From: JAFGGG01 sp964634205
GTDB lineage: Bacteria > Spirochaetota > Spirochaetia > SZUA-6 > RPPD01
NCBI GenBank assembly: GCA_964634205.1
Contig: CAZWKE010000019.1
Location: 1-55,933, forward strand
Direction of reading: 5' to 3'
DNA length: 55,933 bases
Shown here: positions 1 through 8,186 of the stretch, one piece after another
Numbering within the stretch: the first letter of the stretch is position 1
How the letters are laid out: each line of letters starts with the position of its first letter
Translations under genes and position numbers: made by a program
The notes under the pieces: model-generated
Databases searched by the model: none
The model's input: only the letters and a program-made list of their open reading frames with translations
What the model was told of the DNA's origin: nothing

Positions 1-13
1 TTCTGATTTTATT

Positions 14-43
14 CTGGTGTCCCCGACACCAGGATGCTATAAT
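14..43 (+). promoter_or_regulatory. Extended -10 promoter with an inverted repeat over the -35 region
   Basis: TATAAT lies at 38-43, preceded by TG at 35-36 (extended -10). The -35 position is poor and is covered by a perfect 8-bp inverted repeat, 14-21 and 25-32, with a 3-base loop. A repeat in this place could be an operator for the lipoprotein gene that follows, or the terminator stem of a gene left of the window. The promoter call is firm; the operator role is inference. Confidence 0.55.
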
Positions 44-74
44 ACTGTTATTGCGATAATAACCGGAGGTGGTT

Positions 75-683
75 ATGAGGTTTTTATTTCTTATTATCGG
101 TGGTTTATTTATTTTTGCCTGTGTTCATATGCCGCCGTCTCAGTTGACCCCCGCGGAGAATTCCCGTTTACAGGCCGCGGCGGGAAACAACTGGACGATC
201 AAGAGCGGCGGCGACAAGATAATTATTGAAAGCAAAACTCCCTACTGGTTTTATAACGCGGTCAGTCTGCCTCCCATGAGTGAGGATGAGTTCATCGCCT
301 ATATCAAACGAAGCGGACACAGGGATTATTATCGGATAACCTTGTTGCTGGTTCCCCGGTGGTCCCGGCAGAAGATCGATGAGGCCAGGCGGCATAATGA
401 CGACATCCGCAAAAAAGTAAGTACACTGCCGCAGAAATACGGGCTTACCCATCTTTCCCGTACCAAGCAAAACTCATTTTTTCCCGAAACCGAAGCGGAC
501 AAGGAAAAGATCAAATGGTTTGAGGCGGAAAGGGATAAACTTGAAGCCGAACTCACTCCCATTCCCGAATACTACAGTGAACAGTACAGTATTTTCTGGC
601 ATGATAACAGGGAAGGTTTCGAGGCCGTATGGGCCGAAGATATGCACATGGACGGTTTCAGGCAGGTTTTTTCCCGGTATTAA
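75..683 (+). CDS. Putative lipoprotein of unknown function
   Basis: A 202-residue protein I do not recognise. The start chosen is the ATG at 75, five bases after GGAGG (65-69); the in-frame GTG at 69 lies inside that ribosome binding site. The N terminus is a short hydrophobic segment ending in IFAC, a plausible lipobox with the cysteine near residue 16, so the mature protein is probably lipid-anchored. The rest is hydrophilic and rich in charged residues, with a helical stretch around residues 100-165 (EADKEKIKWFEAERDKLEAE). It is transcribed alone from the extended -10 promoter just upstream and ends near a hairpin terminator. No enzymatic motif is visible. Confidence 0.75.
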   Translation: MRFLFLIIGGLFIFACVHMPPSQLTPAENSRLQAAAGNNWTIKSGGDKIIIESKTPYWFYNAVSLPPMSEDEFIAYIKRSGHRDYYRITLLLVPRWSRQKIDEARRHNDDIRKKVSTLPQKYGLTHLSRTKQNSFFPETEADKEKIKWFEAERDKLEAELTPIPEYYSEQYSIFWHDNREGFEAVWAEDMHMDGFRQVFSRY

Positions 684-740
684 AGGTTTGTTTGATAGAA
701 GCAGCCGACGGTGCTTCCCCAGGCGCAGGGTTCGAACCAT

Positions 741-775
741 TAATAAAAAAAGCTGCCCAAAGGGTTTGGGCAGCT
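741..775. terminator. Rho-independent terminator, strongest on the minus strand
   Basis: A perfect 11-bp stem (751-761 with 765-775) closes a GGG loop. Read on the minus strand it is followed by a T-run (the A-run at 745-751), so it ends the small lipoprotein gene at 799-1020. On the plus strand it is followed by a weaker pyrimidine-rich tract and may also stop transcription from the gene ending at 683. Confidence 0.85.
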
Positions 776-798
776 CCTCTTTTCCACATCACGAATGC

Positions 799-1020
799 CT
801 ATTTTTTATTGGCCTTTTTTATGCATTCCTCTTTCGCTTGATCACACAGCAACAGGGCGGCCTTGTCACCCTTTGAATCGTCTTTGCATTTCTGATACGC
901 CTCGTTACAGGCGGCTTCCTTGGCAATAACATCGGGGTCCTTCATTTGCCCCCCCGATTTACACGCTGCCATGCCGAAAACAAACAGCAGCACGATGAGA
1001 AAAAACATCAATTTTTTCAT
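799..1020 (-). CDS. Small cysteine-rich lipoprotein
   Basis: A 73-residue protein with a classic lipoprotein signal: MKK, a hydrophobic core and the lipobox MAAC. The mature part is about 54 residues, mostly charged, and carries two C-x6-C pairs (CNEAYQKC and CDQAKEEC) separated by a loop. It may therefore form a small helical hairpin clamped by two disulfides in the periplasm. That fold is inference from spacing only. A ribosome binding site (AGGAG) lies upstream, with a good promoter at 1057-1084 and a strong terminator after the stop codon, so it is a complete single-gene unit. The function is unknown. Confidence 0.75.
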   Translation of the reverse strand: MKKLMFFLIVLLFVFGMAACKSGGQMKDPDVIAKEAACNEAYQKCKDDSKGDKAALLLCDQAKEECIKKANKK

Positions 1021-1056
1021 AGCTCTCTCCTCTCTACTTTAATATTGTTTTATATT

Positions 1057-1084
1057 ATTATAAAACAAGATGCTTGGATTGCAA
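1057..1084 (-). promoter_or_regulatory. Sigma-70 promoter for the small cysteine-rich lipoprotein
   Basis: On the minus strand TTGCAA (1079-1084), a 16-base spacer and a perfect TATAAT (1057-1062) precede the lipoprotein gene. The predicted transcript starts near 1050. Confidence 0.65.
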
Positions 1085-1102
1085 GGAATAAAATTTTTAA
1101 TC

Positions 1103-1111
1103 TGTTATATT
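1103..1111 (+). promoter_or_regulatory. Extended -10 element directly before the FliG-like gene
   Basis: TG-T-TATATT at 1103-1111 forms an extended -10. Its predicted start point is about two bases before the ATG at 1120, so the transcript would be leaderless. No convincing -35 is present. Confidence 0.4.
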
Positions 1112-1119
1112 TGAAGAGA

Positions 1120-1452
1120 ATGATGATTTCGTATGCTTTGTTGATAAAACGGATAAAAACACTGCCCCGCACCAGGGTGCAGAATGTATTGATGACGGTA
1201 AGTGACAGGGAGCTGGCACTCTGCTTTCGCTTTATGTCCGCTGCCGAACGTGAACCGGCCATGTCCCTCCTGTCCGCGGAAAAAACAAAACGGGTAAAAG
1301 AGGAACTCAGCCTGCAGCAGCGGCTTTCCATCACCCCGGCACAGTATCGGAAAGCGATAGAAAGGGTAACGCAGCGGTTGAGCGCCCCGGGGCCAGGCGG
1401 GGATTTTAAAAGCTACCTCCGTCCTGTAAAACACGGCAGGCGCGGTTCCTAA
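1120..1452 (+). CDS. Stand-alone domain resembling the FliG C-terminal domain
   Basis: A 110-residue protein. The middle part (VSDRELALCFRFMSAAERE, then LLSAEKTKRVKEEL, then the helix around YRKAIERVTQRLS) follows the pattern of the FliG C-terminal domain, the flagellar rotor part that touches the stator. In FliG this reads as LK.ASEEL..K...NMSKRAA followed by two more helices. The FliG N-terminal and middle domains are absent. The start at ATG 1120 (or 1123) is chosen because an extended -10 ends eight bases before it; an open frame back to 946 runs into the divergent gene and its promoter. The stop TAA overlaps the stop of the convergent gene by four bases. The family match is from pattern only and could be wrong. 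Confidence 0.5.
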   Translation: MMISYALLIKRIKTLPRTRVQNVLMTVSDRELALCFRFMSAAEREPAMSLLSAEKTKRVKEELSLQQRLSITPAQYRKAIERVTQRLSAPGPGGDFKSYLRPVKHGRRGS

Positions 1453-3578
1453 TTGTTCTTTTGCATCCTCCCCGCTTCCTTTTCCAGTACTGAAGAAAAG
1501 GGCAGCTTATGGGGAATGTTCGCCAGAATCTCCGCGGAAAGGGGGCCGTCGCCCAGGCCCTGGTATTTACGTAGGCCGCGGATCAGGGTCTCGTATTCGT
1601 GCAGGTTATTCCAGAAAATAAAATCATGCAGCCCGGCATTTTTTAATCCGTCCAGCTCCCAACCGATATAGTCGACACAATAGTTGTCGGAATTATCCTT
1701 ATAATAAAAGGCCTGGATATAGGGACGTAACCGGGCGTCTCCGATAAGCTCTTTGGTGCGTTTGCAGCTGAGGTAGATGATATAGTAAATGCGTTTGTCG
1801 CCGTAATCGGCCGCGTAACTCCCGCCGTAATGAGACGGGTAGAACATGGGGCTTACCACATCAACATAGCGGGACATCTCGGTAATATCCTGCCCGATCC
1901 AGTTCCCCATTTTGGAGATGGCATTATAGCCGAACAGATCGACGGAAATGGGGACGTTGATGTTCTCTCGGGCTTTTTTTAAAAAGGAAACCAATGCCTC
2001 ACGCATTGTTTGATCCGGCCGTTTAAAGTCATACTTGCGGGTGTCCTTTCGGTTGCGTATATCCGGGAACCGGATATAATCGAACTGGACCTCATTCACA
2101 CCGGCGGCGACAATCGCTCTTGCCGCCCTGATATTATAGTCCCAGACAAACTCACTGTACGGGTCCACCCACATCTCGGGACCTTTTAAAAAAACATGGC
2201 CCGCCGTATCTTTAATGGCATATTTATGGTCTTTGTATTTATAGAGATGTTCGTCCTTGAACAGCACCATTCTCCCGATTACGTAAATGCCGTCCTCTTG
2301 TAAACGTTTTATGGTGGCAGTAAAGTTCAGGTAGGGATCAACCGCTTCAGGGACCCGGTTCAGCACAGGGTCCGTAGTGGGGACCCGGATGGAACCGTAA
2401 TCATCTTTGACATTGATGATTACCGCGTTCAGCTTTAACAGCCGGAGCAGGTGAATCAGCTTGTCATAGTTTTGTCTTTGGGTAAAGGTATAACTGATGT
2501 ACATTGCCCGTTTATGCAGCGCCCTGGGGTCGGGGGCAAAGCTGCGCTTTGGTCGATAATGCCGGGCAAAATCCGCGTGCAAGCCGTTTTGTGAAAAGGA
2601 GATAAGCTGTCCGGAATGCAGAACGTAATTCATTACCACCGGATTCAGTTGTTTCTGTGAACCTGACTCCTCTACGGGGAGTTCTTTGTGTCCCGTCCGT
2701 CTGTCCGTCCCGAAAAACAGGTCTCCGCTTAGATAGTTTAAATTTTCCACCATATAAAAATCGCCGTCGGGATAGGTGTAAAGAGCGGGATCGTCCAGTT
2801 TTCGCACTTGCTGCCCGGATATACTGCCCCGCCATATTCCGCCGCCGTTACCGAGCCCGGCAAAAAAAATATCCTGGTCCCGGCCGAAGCAAAGGGACCG
2901 CACTTCCTCAAGCAGAAAAGGCCTGTGCTGCGGTTCGCCGGGAAGCCCTCTGGTGATATGGGTGACGGTTTGCCCGCCGTCAGTTGAAGCATAAATCCCG
3001 TTAAACGATGTCCCCACAAGGATGAGATTTTTGTTATGCGGGTGCCAGGCCGCACAAAGCGGTTCGTCGACGGTTTTCATGCCGTCAAGGGCAGCTTTGT
3101 TGAAGCTGTATCCTCCGTTATACGAAAGATACAGACCGCCCCCGAACAATAAGGCGATCCGTGAGTTGTCCGCGGATACCGAGTGGCTGATCACCGGTTT
3201 GGTCAGGTCCTTGTCTTCAAAAGGATAGATTATTTCGGGCGGCAGGCCTGAGTCTATGCGTAAAATGTATTCATTCCCGGCCGCCAGGTTCGCGATTTTG
3301 TATATACCGTGCCGGCGGGTGATAACAAGCAGGACATCATGTTTCAGCGGAATAATATCCAAGACCTCCAGCCTGTCCGGATGCGGGAGGTCTTGCAGTG
3401 CTTTGGTCTGTTTAAACTGCGGGTCCGTAACCGCATCCGTAAAATTCGCATATTGAATACTATGGTCCTTATTGATTAAAAAAACGGTGTTCTTTTTTAC
3501 ATCGATATGGTCGGATTCACAGTTCCAGAAAAAAAGTAAAAACGGAATCAAGATGATTACCGGATATGAGATTCGCAT
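1449..3578 (-). CDS. Lipoprotein with N-terminal propeller-like repeats and a DUF4015 (COG1306) glycoside-hydrolase-like barrel
   Basis: A 709-residue protein. The first third contains BNR-like beta-propeller strands (VGTSFNGIYASTDGGQT). The part after residue 350 matches the putative glycosyl hydrolase family DUF4015/COG1306: LKLNAVIINVKDDYG, then GIYVIGRMVLFKD, VNEVQFDYIRFPD, ISVDLFGYNA and VDVVSPMFYPSHYGG, the strands and catalytic-site carboxylates of a TIM barrel. The substrate is unknown; the envelope or an exopolysaccharide is likely. The ATG at 3578 is preferred over the TTG at 3599, because an AGGA sits nine bases before it and the TTG overlaps the folD stop. The signal sequence ends in FFWNC, a relaxed lipobox. 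It lies 17 bases after folD in the same transcription unit. Confidence 0.75.
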   Translation of the reverse strand: MRISYPVIILIPFLLFFWNCESDHIDVKKNTVFLINKDHSIQYANFTDAVTDPQFKQTKALQDLPHPDRLEVLDIIPLKHDVLLVITRRHGIYKIANLAAGNEYILRIDSGLPPEIIYPFEDKDLTKPVISHSVSADNSRIALLFGGGLYLSYNGGYSFNKAALDGMKTVDEPLCAAWHPHNKNLILVGTSFNGIYASTDGGQTVTHITRGLPGEPQHRPFLLEEVRSLCFGRDQDIFFAGLGNGGGIWRGSISGQQVRKLDDPALYTYPDGDFYMVENLNYLSGDLFFGTDRRTGHKELPVEESGSQKQLNPVVMNYVLHSGQLISFSQNGLHADFARHYRPKRSFAPDPRALHKRAMYISYTFTQRQNYDKLIHLLRLLKLNAVIINVKDDYGSIRVPTTDPVLNRVPEAVDPYLNFTATIKRLQEDGIYVIGRMVLFKDEHLYKYKDHKYAIKDTAGHVFLKGPEMWVDPYSEFVWDYNIRAARAIVAAGVNEVQFDYIRFPDIRNRKDTRKYDFKRPDQTMREALVSFLKKARENINVPISVDLFGYNAISKMGNWIGQDITEMSRYVDVVSPMFYPSHYGGSYAADYGDKRIYYIIYLSCKRTKELIGDARLRPYIQAFYYKDNSDNYCVDYIGWELDGLKNAGLHDFIFWNNLHEYETLIRGLRKYQGLGDGPLSAEILANIPHKLPFSSVLEKEAGRMQKNN

Positions 3579-3595
3579 ATATGTTTGTCCTTTTG

Positions 3596-4447
3596 TCAAC
3601 CAAGTTTAAAATATTTCTCAGCAGCCTCTACCGTCTGCCGGATAAGTGAAATAATGGTCATCGGCCCCACCCCATACGGAACGGGGGTGTACGCGGATGC
3701 CACATGCTTAATGTTCTCCAGGTCCGTATCGCCGATGTTCCCGGGGTTATACCCGGCGTCGATCACCACCGCGCCCTTTTTTATCCAGTCCGCCTTTATA
3801 AACCTGGGTTTCCCCACTGCGCCCACAACGATATCCGCGCGCTTTACCACGGAGGCGAGATTTTGTGTCCTGGAATGACAGATAGTGACCGTGGCGTTTT
3901 CGTTCAGCAGCAGCATGGCCACGGGTTTTCCCAAAATCGGGCTTCTGCCCACCACCACCGCCTCTTTTCCTTCAAGGGGAATCCGGTAGTATTTTAATAT
4001 GCTTAGAATACCAAGGGGAGTGGCACTGACAAAGGCGCCCTGCCCCATGGCCATTCTGCCGAAGCTGGTGGTGTTGACTCCGTCCACGTCCTTTTCCAGG
4101 GATATACTGTTAAAACAACGCTGTTCATCAATCTGTGCGGGTACCGGGTGCTGCAGTAAAATTCCATGGACGTTTTCATCCGCGTTCAGTTCCCGGATCT
4201 TTTCCAGTACATCCTGTGTTGTTGCGGTTTCAGGCAGTTCGATTTTTAACGAGTCCATGCCCACTCGCCTGCAGGCATTGCCTTTCATGCGGACATAGGT
4301 TACCGAGGCCGGATCAGCGCCCACGAGGATAGTGGCTAAAATAGGCTTTTTGCCGGTTTTGGCAATCAGGCCGCTTACCCTGGACTTCAGGTCTTCCTGC
4401 ATCTCCGCGGCAATGTTGTTCCCGTATAAAATGAGTGGTGTGGTCAT
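3596..4447 (-). CDS. folD: Bifunctional methylenetetrahydrofolate dehydrogenase/cyclohydrolase FolD
   Basis: A 283-residue cytoplasmic enzyme of one-carbon metabolism that interconverts 5,10-methylene-, methenyl- and 10-formyl-tetrahydrofolate. Family landmarks are all visible: YVRMKGNACRRVGM with the catalytic Tyr and Lys, GILLQHPVP in place of the usual VQLPLP, KDVDGVN, PLGILSIL, and the NADP-binding VVGRSPILGKPVAMLL. The length is normal. AAGGAG nine bases before the ATG supports the start. A strong promoter (4475-4504) drives it, divergent from the hybrid kinase gene. The COG1306 lipoprotein follows in the same operon without an obvious metabolic link. Confidence 0.95.
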   Translation of the reverse strand: MTTPLILYGNNIAAEMQEDLKSRVSGLIAKTGKKPILATILVGADPASVTYVRMKGNACRRVGMDSLKIELPETATTQDVLEKIRELNADENVHGILLQHPVPAQIDEQRCFNSISLEKDVDGVNTTSFGRMAMGQGAFVSATPLGILSILKYYRIPLEGKEAVVVGRSPILGKPVAMLLLNENATVTICHSRTQNLASVVKRADIVVGAVGKPRFIKADWIKKGAVVIDAGYNPGNIGDTDLENIKHVASAYTPVPYGVGPMTIISLIRQTVEAAEKYFKLG

Positions 4448-4474
4448 GATGTTTTACTCCTTATAATTATCCGT

Positions 4475-4504
4475 ACTATAGCCTAAATAACGGCGGTGTG
4501 TAAA
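4475..4504 (-). promoter_or_regulatory. Sigma-70 promoter of the folD operon
   Basis: On the minus strand TTTACA (4499-4504), an 18-base spacer and TATAGT (4475-4480). The same two hexamers with the same spacing recur at 50033-50062. Confidence 0.75.
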
Positions 4505-4580
4505 TCGCCGCTTTGCTGATAGAGAGATGAATCATCTTAAAAACCGTGTAAAAAAATTTTAAAATTAAATTAAGAAAGCT

Positions 4581-4586
4581 TATACT
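4581..4586 (+). promoter_or_regulatory. Probable -10 box of the hybrid kinase operon
   Basis: TATACT ends seven bases before the GTG at 4593, so transcription is predicted to start at or next to that codon. The -35 region is only an AT tract. Confidence 0.4.
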
Positions 4587-4592
4587 TACAAT

Positions 4593-7500
4593 GTGGATAT
4601 AGACCACAGGAGAATGAATATAAAAATAAAGAAACACAGACCGACGATCGGTATGCTTCTGGGAATGCTCGATGAGGATTACCAGGCAAATATCTGGAAG
4701 AATATCGCCGATCACGCGGTGGACCTGGACGTGAATCTGATTTTTATACCGGGAAAATCACTTGCGTCGCCGTACGGCTATGATTACCAGCATCATATTG
4801 TCTTCAGCCTGGCAAGCGAGCGGGTTTTTGACGGACTGATTATTCAGACCGCCACGTTGGGGAACTTTATTCAATTGGATGAGTTAACCACCTTTTGCAG
4901 TTATTTCAAACATATGCCGCTGGTCTCACTGGGAATGGCTGTTGAGGGGATGCCCAGTATTTTGCTGGACAACAAGTTCGGCTTGAAGGAAGTGCTCGAA
5001 CACCTTATTGTGGAGCACGGTTACCGCCGCCTGGCCTATATCAGGGGACCGCAAGGCCACCAGGAAGCGGATATTCGTTTTGAAACCTATAAAAGGGTAC
5101 TGCGGGAACACAGCATACCCTTCGTTCCCGATCTGGTACTGCCGGGAAATTTTGTCTATGACAAGGGGACCGAGGCCATGCGCATCCTCTATGAGCAGCG
5201 GAAGCTTCAGTGCGACGTGATCGTTTCCGCCAATGATGATATGGCCCTGGGAGCGCTGCGCTATCTTCAGGAGAAGGGCATCAGGGTACCGCAGGACGTC
5301 GCCCTGGTCGGTTTTGACGATTTCAAACTTGCCAAGAATTTTAATCCGCCCCTGACCTCCGTAACCCAACCTTTGAGTGACCAGGCAAAGAAGTCTCTGG
5401 AAATCGTTCTGGCCCAGATTAAGGGGGAGAAGGTCCCTGAGGTGCTGTACGTACCCTCAAGAGCGATAATCAGGGAGTCATGCGGTTGTTTTTCTCCTTC
5501 AATAGTATACGTAGATTCTACCGTGAATACTTTGGTAACTCCCGATGAAACAGCGTTTGCCGGACTGGTAATCGATAAAGTTGCCTTAAAGCAGAATATC
5601 GAAAGGGAGTTAAGGGCCAAAGGAATCAATAAACCGGAGTTGTTCGACTGGATAGACGGGGTGTTGGAAAGGATCATTGTCGGTATTAAAAAAGCCGATT
5701 CGAATGAAAAAGAGTTGTTTTATATGATGACCGAACTGCCGGTGGTGCAAGCCGGGATAGCGCAGGACGAGCCCTTCTGGCAGGGGATCCTGAAGACCAT
5801 CTATACCAATACCCTGCTCTGTCTTCGGGATAGTGAGGCCATTACCTTTCTGGAGCTGTTGTTCAAAAAGCTTGAAATATTTCTGCATGAGTTTTTGCTG
5901 CGGCCCGACCCCTTTGTCAGTCTGAATGAGAGGCATGTAATGTGGACTCTGCGTGAAACCGGCAGTATCCTGACGACCTCCTTTGAGCTTGACCAACTGC
6001 TTGCCGCCGTGGAAGAACAACTCCCCTATCTTGGGATACAGGGGTGTTATCTGGCGTTTTTTGAGGGAACCGCAAAAAAGACCTCCAAGTTTTTATGGAA
6101 AATACCAAAGCAGTCCCGCCTGCTGCTGGCGTATGATGATCAGCGACGTTTTGATCATGAGCATGATGAAAAGGTATTCCCCACAATGGAGCTGATTCCC
6201 GATGAATACAGTCCTTTCGGCCGGCGCGCTACCTTGATCCTTATGCCATTGTTTTTCCGCGAGGAGCAGTTCGGTTTTATCCTGTTCGCACTGGGGTCCC
6301 GGGTGGAAACGCTGTATGAAACATTACGGGGGTATATCAGCAGTTCCCTGAAAGCCGCCCTGCTTTTTAAACAGCAGAAGGAAGCGGAGGAAATGCAGAT
6401 TGCGGCCATGCAGGCCGCGGAAAACGCCAATAAAACCAAGAGTGAGTTTTTGGCCAACATGAGTCATGAGATCAGAACCCCGATGAATTCAATTATCGGC
6501 TTTACCGAGCTGCTGTTGGAACAGGAGGTCGATCAGGGGAAGAAAGATAAACTGAAGATTATCATGAAAGCGGGCGACAACCTGCTGGAAATAATAAATG
6601 ATATTCTGGATTTTTCCAAGATGGAAGCCGACAAGGTGGAGTTCGAGAAATCGAGTTTCTCCGTCAAAGACCTGCTGAATGACATCAAAAAAATGTTTGT
6701 CATCAAAGCCAGTGAGAAGAACATCTCCTTAATTCTGGAAATAGATGAAAGCGTACCGGACTACGTGTTCGGCGACGACCGCCGTGTCACCCAGGTAGTG
6801 CTGAACCTGGTGAGTAACGCCTTCAAGTTTACCGAGCAGGGGGAGGTACGCATCAATTGTGTGTATCTGCCGGATTCGCTGCTGCGCATTGAGGTCCGGG
6901 ATACCGGTATCGGTATCCCGAAAAACAAGCAGCACTTGATTTTTTCACCCTTTACCCAGGTGGACAACTCGGCCACTCGTGAGTATTTCGGTACCGGATT
7001 GGGACTGGCCATTTCCAAGGGCCTCACTGAAAAGATGGGAGGAAGAATCCATTTTACCAGCCGGGTGGCCGTCGGTTCAACCTTTATTGTGGATATCCCT
7101 CTGCCTCCGGGGGAAAAGGATGAGGTAACCGCGCTGAAGAACAGCTTCCGGGATGATCGTATGGTCCAGTATTGGTTGAAACAGGCTGCGGGTGATCCGC
7201 AGATAAAGCGTTTGATCTTGGAGGGGATTTCCAGGCTCCCCGACCGGGTGATGGAGATTGAACAGGCTATCCGGGATCAAAACACTGAAAAGGTACGAAG
7301 ATCCAGTCATGAGCTTAAAGGGGTATACGGCAACCTTGGGGTCAGTGAAATCTATGATGTTTTTTCAAAAATCGATAAAGAAATGAATAACGGAGAAATA
7401 AACTGGCCCAAGGTCCTGCGGCTGCTTGCTGTGGTCAAGGAAATCCTCAGGAAGATTCCCGCATATTATCTAAAGAAAATAAATAGTGGAATTCCGAGTA

Positions 7501-8186
7501 TGGATGGGGTAAATACAAATAATTTCAGGGTACTGATTGCCGAGGACAACGAGTTGAACCAAAAACTAATCGGGGCCTTGTTAAATAAACTGGATGTCTG
7601 GTATGAGTTTGCCGACAACGGCAAGGTGGTGCTTAAGTTTTTAGAGCAGGGGATAAAAACCGACTGTCCGTATGACCTGCTTTTACTGGATATGCAGATG
7701 CCGGTGATGGACGGTCTGGAGGTTATCCGGTATATCAGAAATCATAAAGACCTTAAGGACCTGACGGTTATCGCAATTACCGCCTATGCCATGAAGGGGG
7801 ACGCCCTTAAATATACCCGTGCCGGATGTAACGGGTATATTTCCAAGCCGATTAATAAAGATAAATTTATTAAAGCAGTGCATGATGTGATGAATAAAAT
7901 GCGGGATATAAAAAAAAGAAAAGTGATGATTCTAGATGATAAATCCAGGAATCTGTTAAAGCAAATCCTGAAGGAACTTAAGAAAAATAAAAAGATATTT
8001 GATCAGAAGGAGTTATATAATCTTTCCTCAAGCCTGGGGCAGATAAAAAACAGGAAAATCAGCGGTGATATCCGAACTGAACTGAAGCGTATTGCCGGTG
8101 ATTTTGATGAAGAAGGACTGGAGACATTAATCCAGATGATTAGGGGGATGTTGGCCGATGGGCGCAAAAATATTAATTGTGGATGA
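4593..8186 (+). CDS. Soluble hybrid histidine kinase with LacI/PBP1-like sensor, GAF-like, HisKA, HATPase, Hpt and receiver domains
   Basis: A 1197-residue protein with no signal peptide or membrane helix, so it is cytoplasmic. Residues about 15-295 are a periplasmic-binding-protein (LacI effector) fold (RPTIGMLLGML, VIVSANDDMALGALRYL, VALVGFDDFKLA) without a DNA-binding headpiece. A GAF-like segment follows (about 450-600), then HisKA with His625 (MSHEIRTPMN), HATPase (NLVSNAFKF, DTGIGIP, GTGLGLA), an Hpt domain with His906 (SHELKGVYGNLG), a receiver with Asp1033 (LLLDMQMPVMDG) and a helical tail. Placing Hpt before the receiver is unusual. The start is uncertain. The GTG at 4593 would be leaderless; the ATG at 4614 has AGGAG only one base away, too close for normal initiation. 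The next gene, an HD-GYP regulator, overlaps by 29 bases and is the likely partner. The ligand may be a sugar or another small metabolite. Confidence 0.85.
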   Translation: MDIDHRRMNIKIKKHRPTIGMLLGMLDEDYQANIWKNIADHAVDLDVNLIFIPGKSLASPYGYDYQHHIVFSLASERVFDGLIIQTATLGNFIQLDELTTFCSYFKHMPLVSLGMAVEGMPSILLDNKFGLKEVLEHLIVEHGYRRLAYIRGPQGHQEADIRFETYKRVLREHSIPFVPDLVLPGNFVYDKGTEAMRILYEQRKLQCDVIVSANDDMALGALRYLQEKGIRVPQDVALVGFDDFKLAKNFNPPLTSVTQPLSDQAKKSLEIVLAQIKGEKVPEVLYVPSRAIIRESCGCFSPSIVYVDSTVNTLVTPDETAFAGLVIDKVALKQNIERELRAKGINKPELFDWIDGVLERIIVGIKKADSNEKELFYMMTELPVVQAGIAQDEPFWQGILKTIYTNTLLCLRDSEAITFLELLFKKLEIFLHEFLLRPDPFVSLNERHVMWTLRETGSILTTSFELDQLLAAVEEQLPYLGIQGCYLAFFEGTAKKTSKFLWKIPKQSRLLLAYDDQRRFDHEHDEKVFPTMELIPDEYSPFGRRATLILMPLFFREEQFGFILFALGSRVETLYETLRGYISSSLKAALLFKQQKEAEEMQIAAMQAAENANKTKSEFLANMSHEIRTPMNSIIGFTELLLEQEVDQGKKDKLKIIMKAGDNLLEIINDILDFSKMEADKVEFEKSSFSVKDLLNDIKKMFVIKASEKNISLILEIDESVPDYVFGDDRRVTQVVLNLVSNAFKFTEQGEVRINCVYLPDSLLRIEVRDTGIGIPKNKQHLIFSPFTQVDNSATREYFGTGLGLAISKGLTEKMGGRIHFTSRVAVGSTFIVDIPLPPGEKDEVTALKNSFRDDRMVQYWLKQAAGDPQIKRLILEGISRLPDRVMEIEQAIRDQNTEKVRRSSHELKGVYGNLGVSEIYDVFSKIDKEMNNGEINWPKVLRLLAVVKEILRKIPAYYLKKINSGIPSMDGVNTNNFRVLIAEDNELNQKLIGALLNKLDVWYEFADNGKVVLKFLEQGIKTDCPYDLLLLDMQMPVMDGLEVIRYIRNHKDLKDLTVIAITAYAMKGDALKYTRAGCNGYISKPINKDKFIKAVHDVMNKMRDIKKRKVMILDDKSRNLLKQILKELKKNKKIFDQKELYNLSSSLGQIKNRKISGDIRTELKRIAGDFDEEGLETLIQMIRGMLADGRKNINCG

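Noticed and set aside
715..745. GGTTCGAACC resembles the T-loop of a tRNA
   Set aside because: The flanking bases do not form a T-stem, and no acceptor, D or anticodon arm can be folded upstream. It is just a palindrome.
946..1119. Open frame extending the FliG-like gene upstream
   Set aside because: It runs over the divergent lipoprotein gene and its promoter; the extended -10 at 1103-1111 favours the start at 1120.
3579..3599. TTG start adding seven residues to the COG1306 lipoprotein
   Set aside because: It overlaps the folD stop, and the internal ATG has an AGGA and a better signal peptide.
4476..4715. Minus-strand open frame of 79 codons in the folD/kinase gap
   Set aside because: It covers both divergent promoters and the kinase start, with no ribosome binding site or domain.
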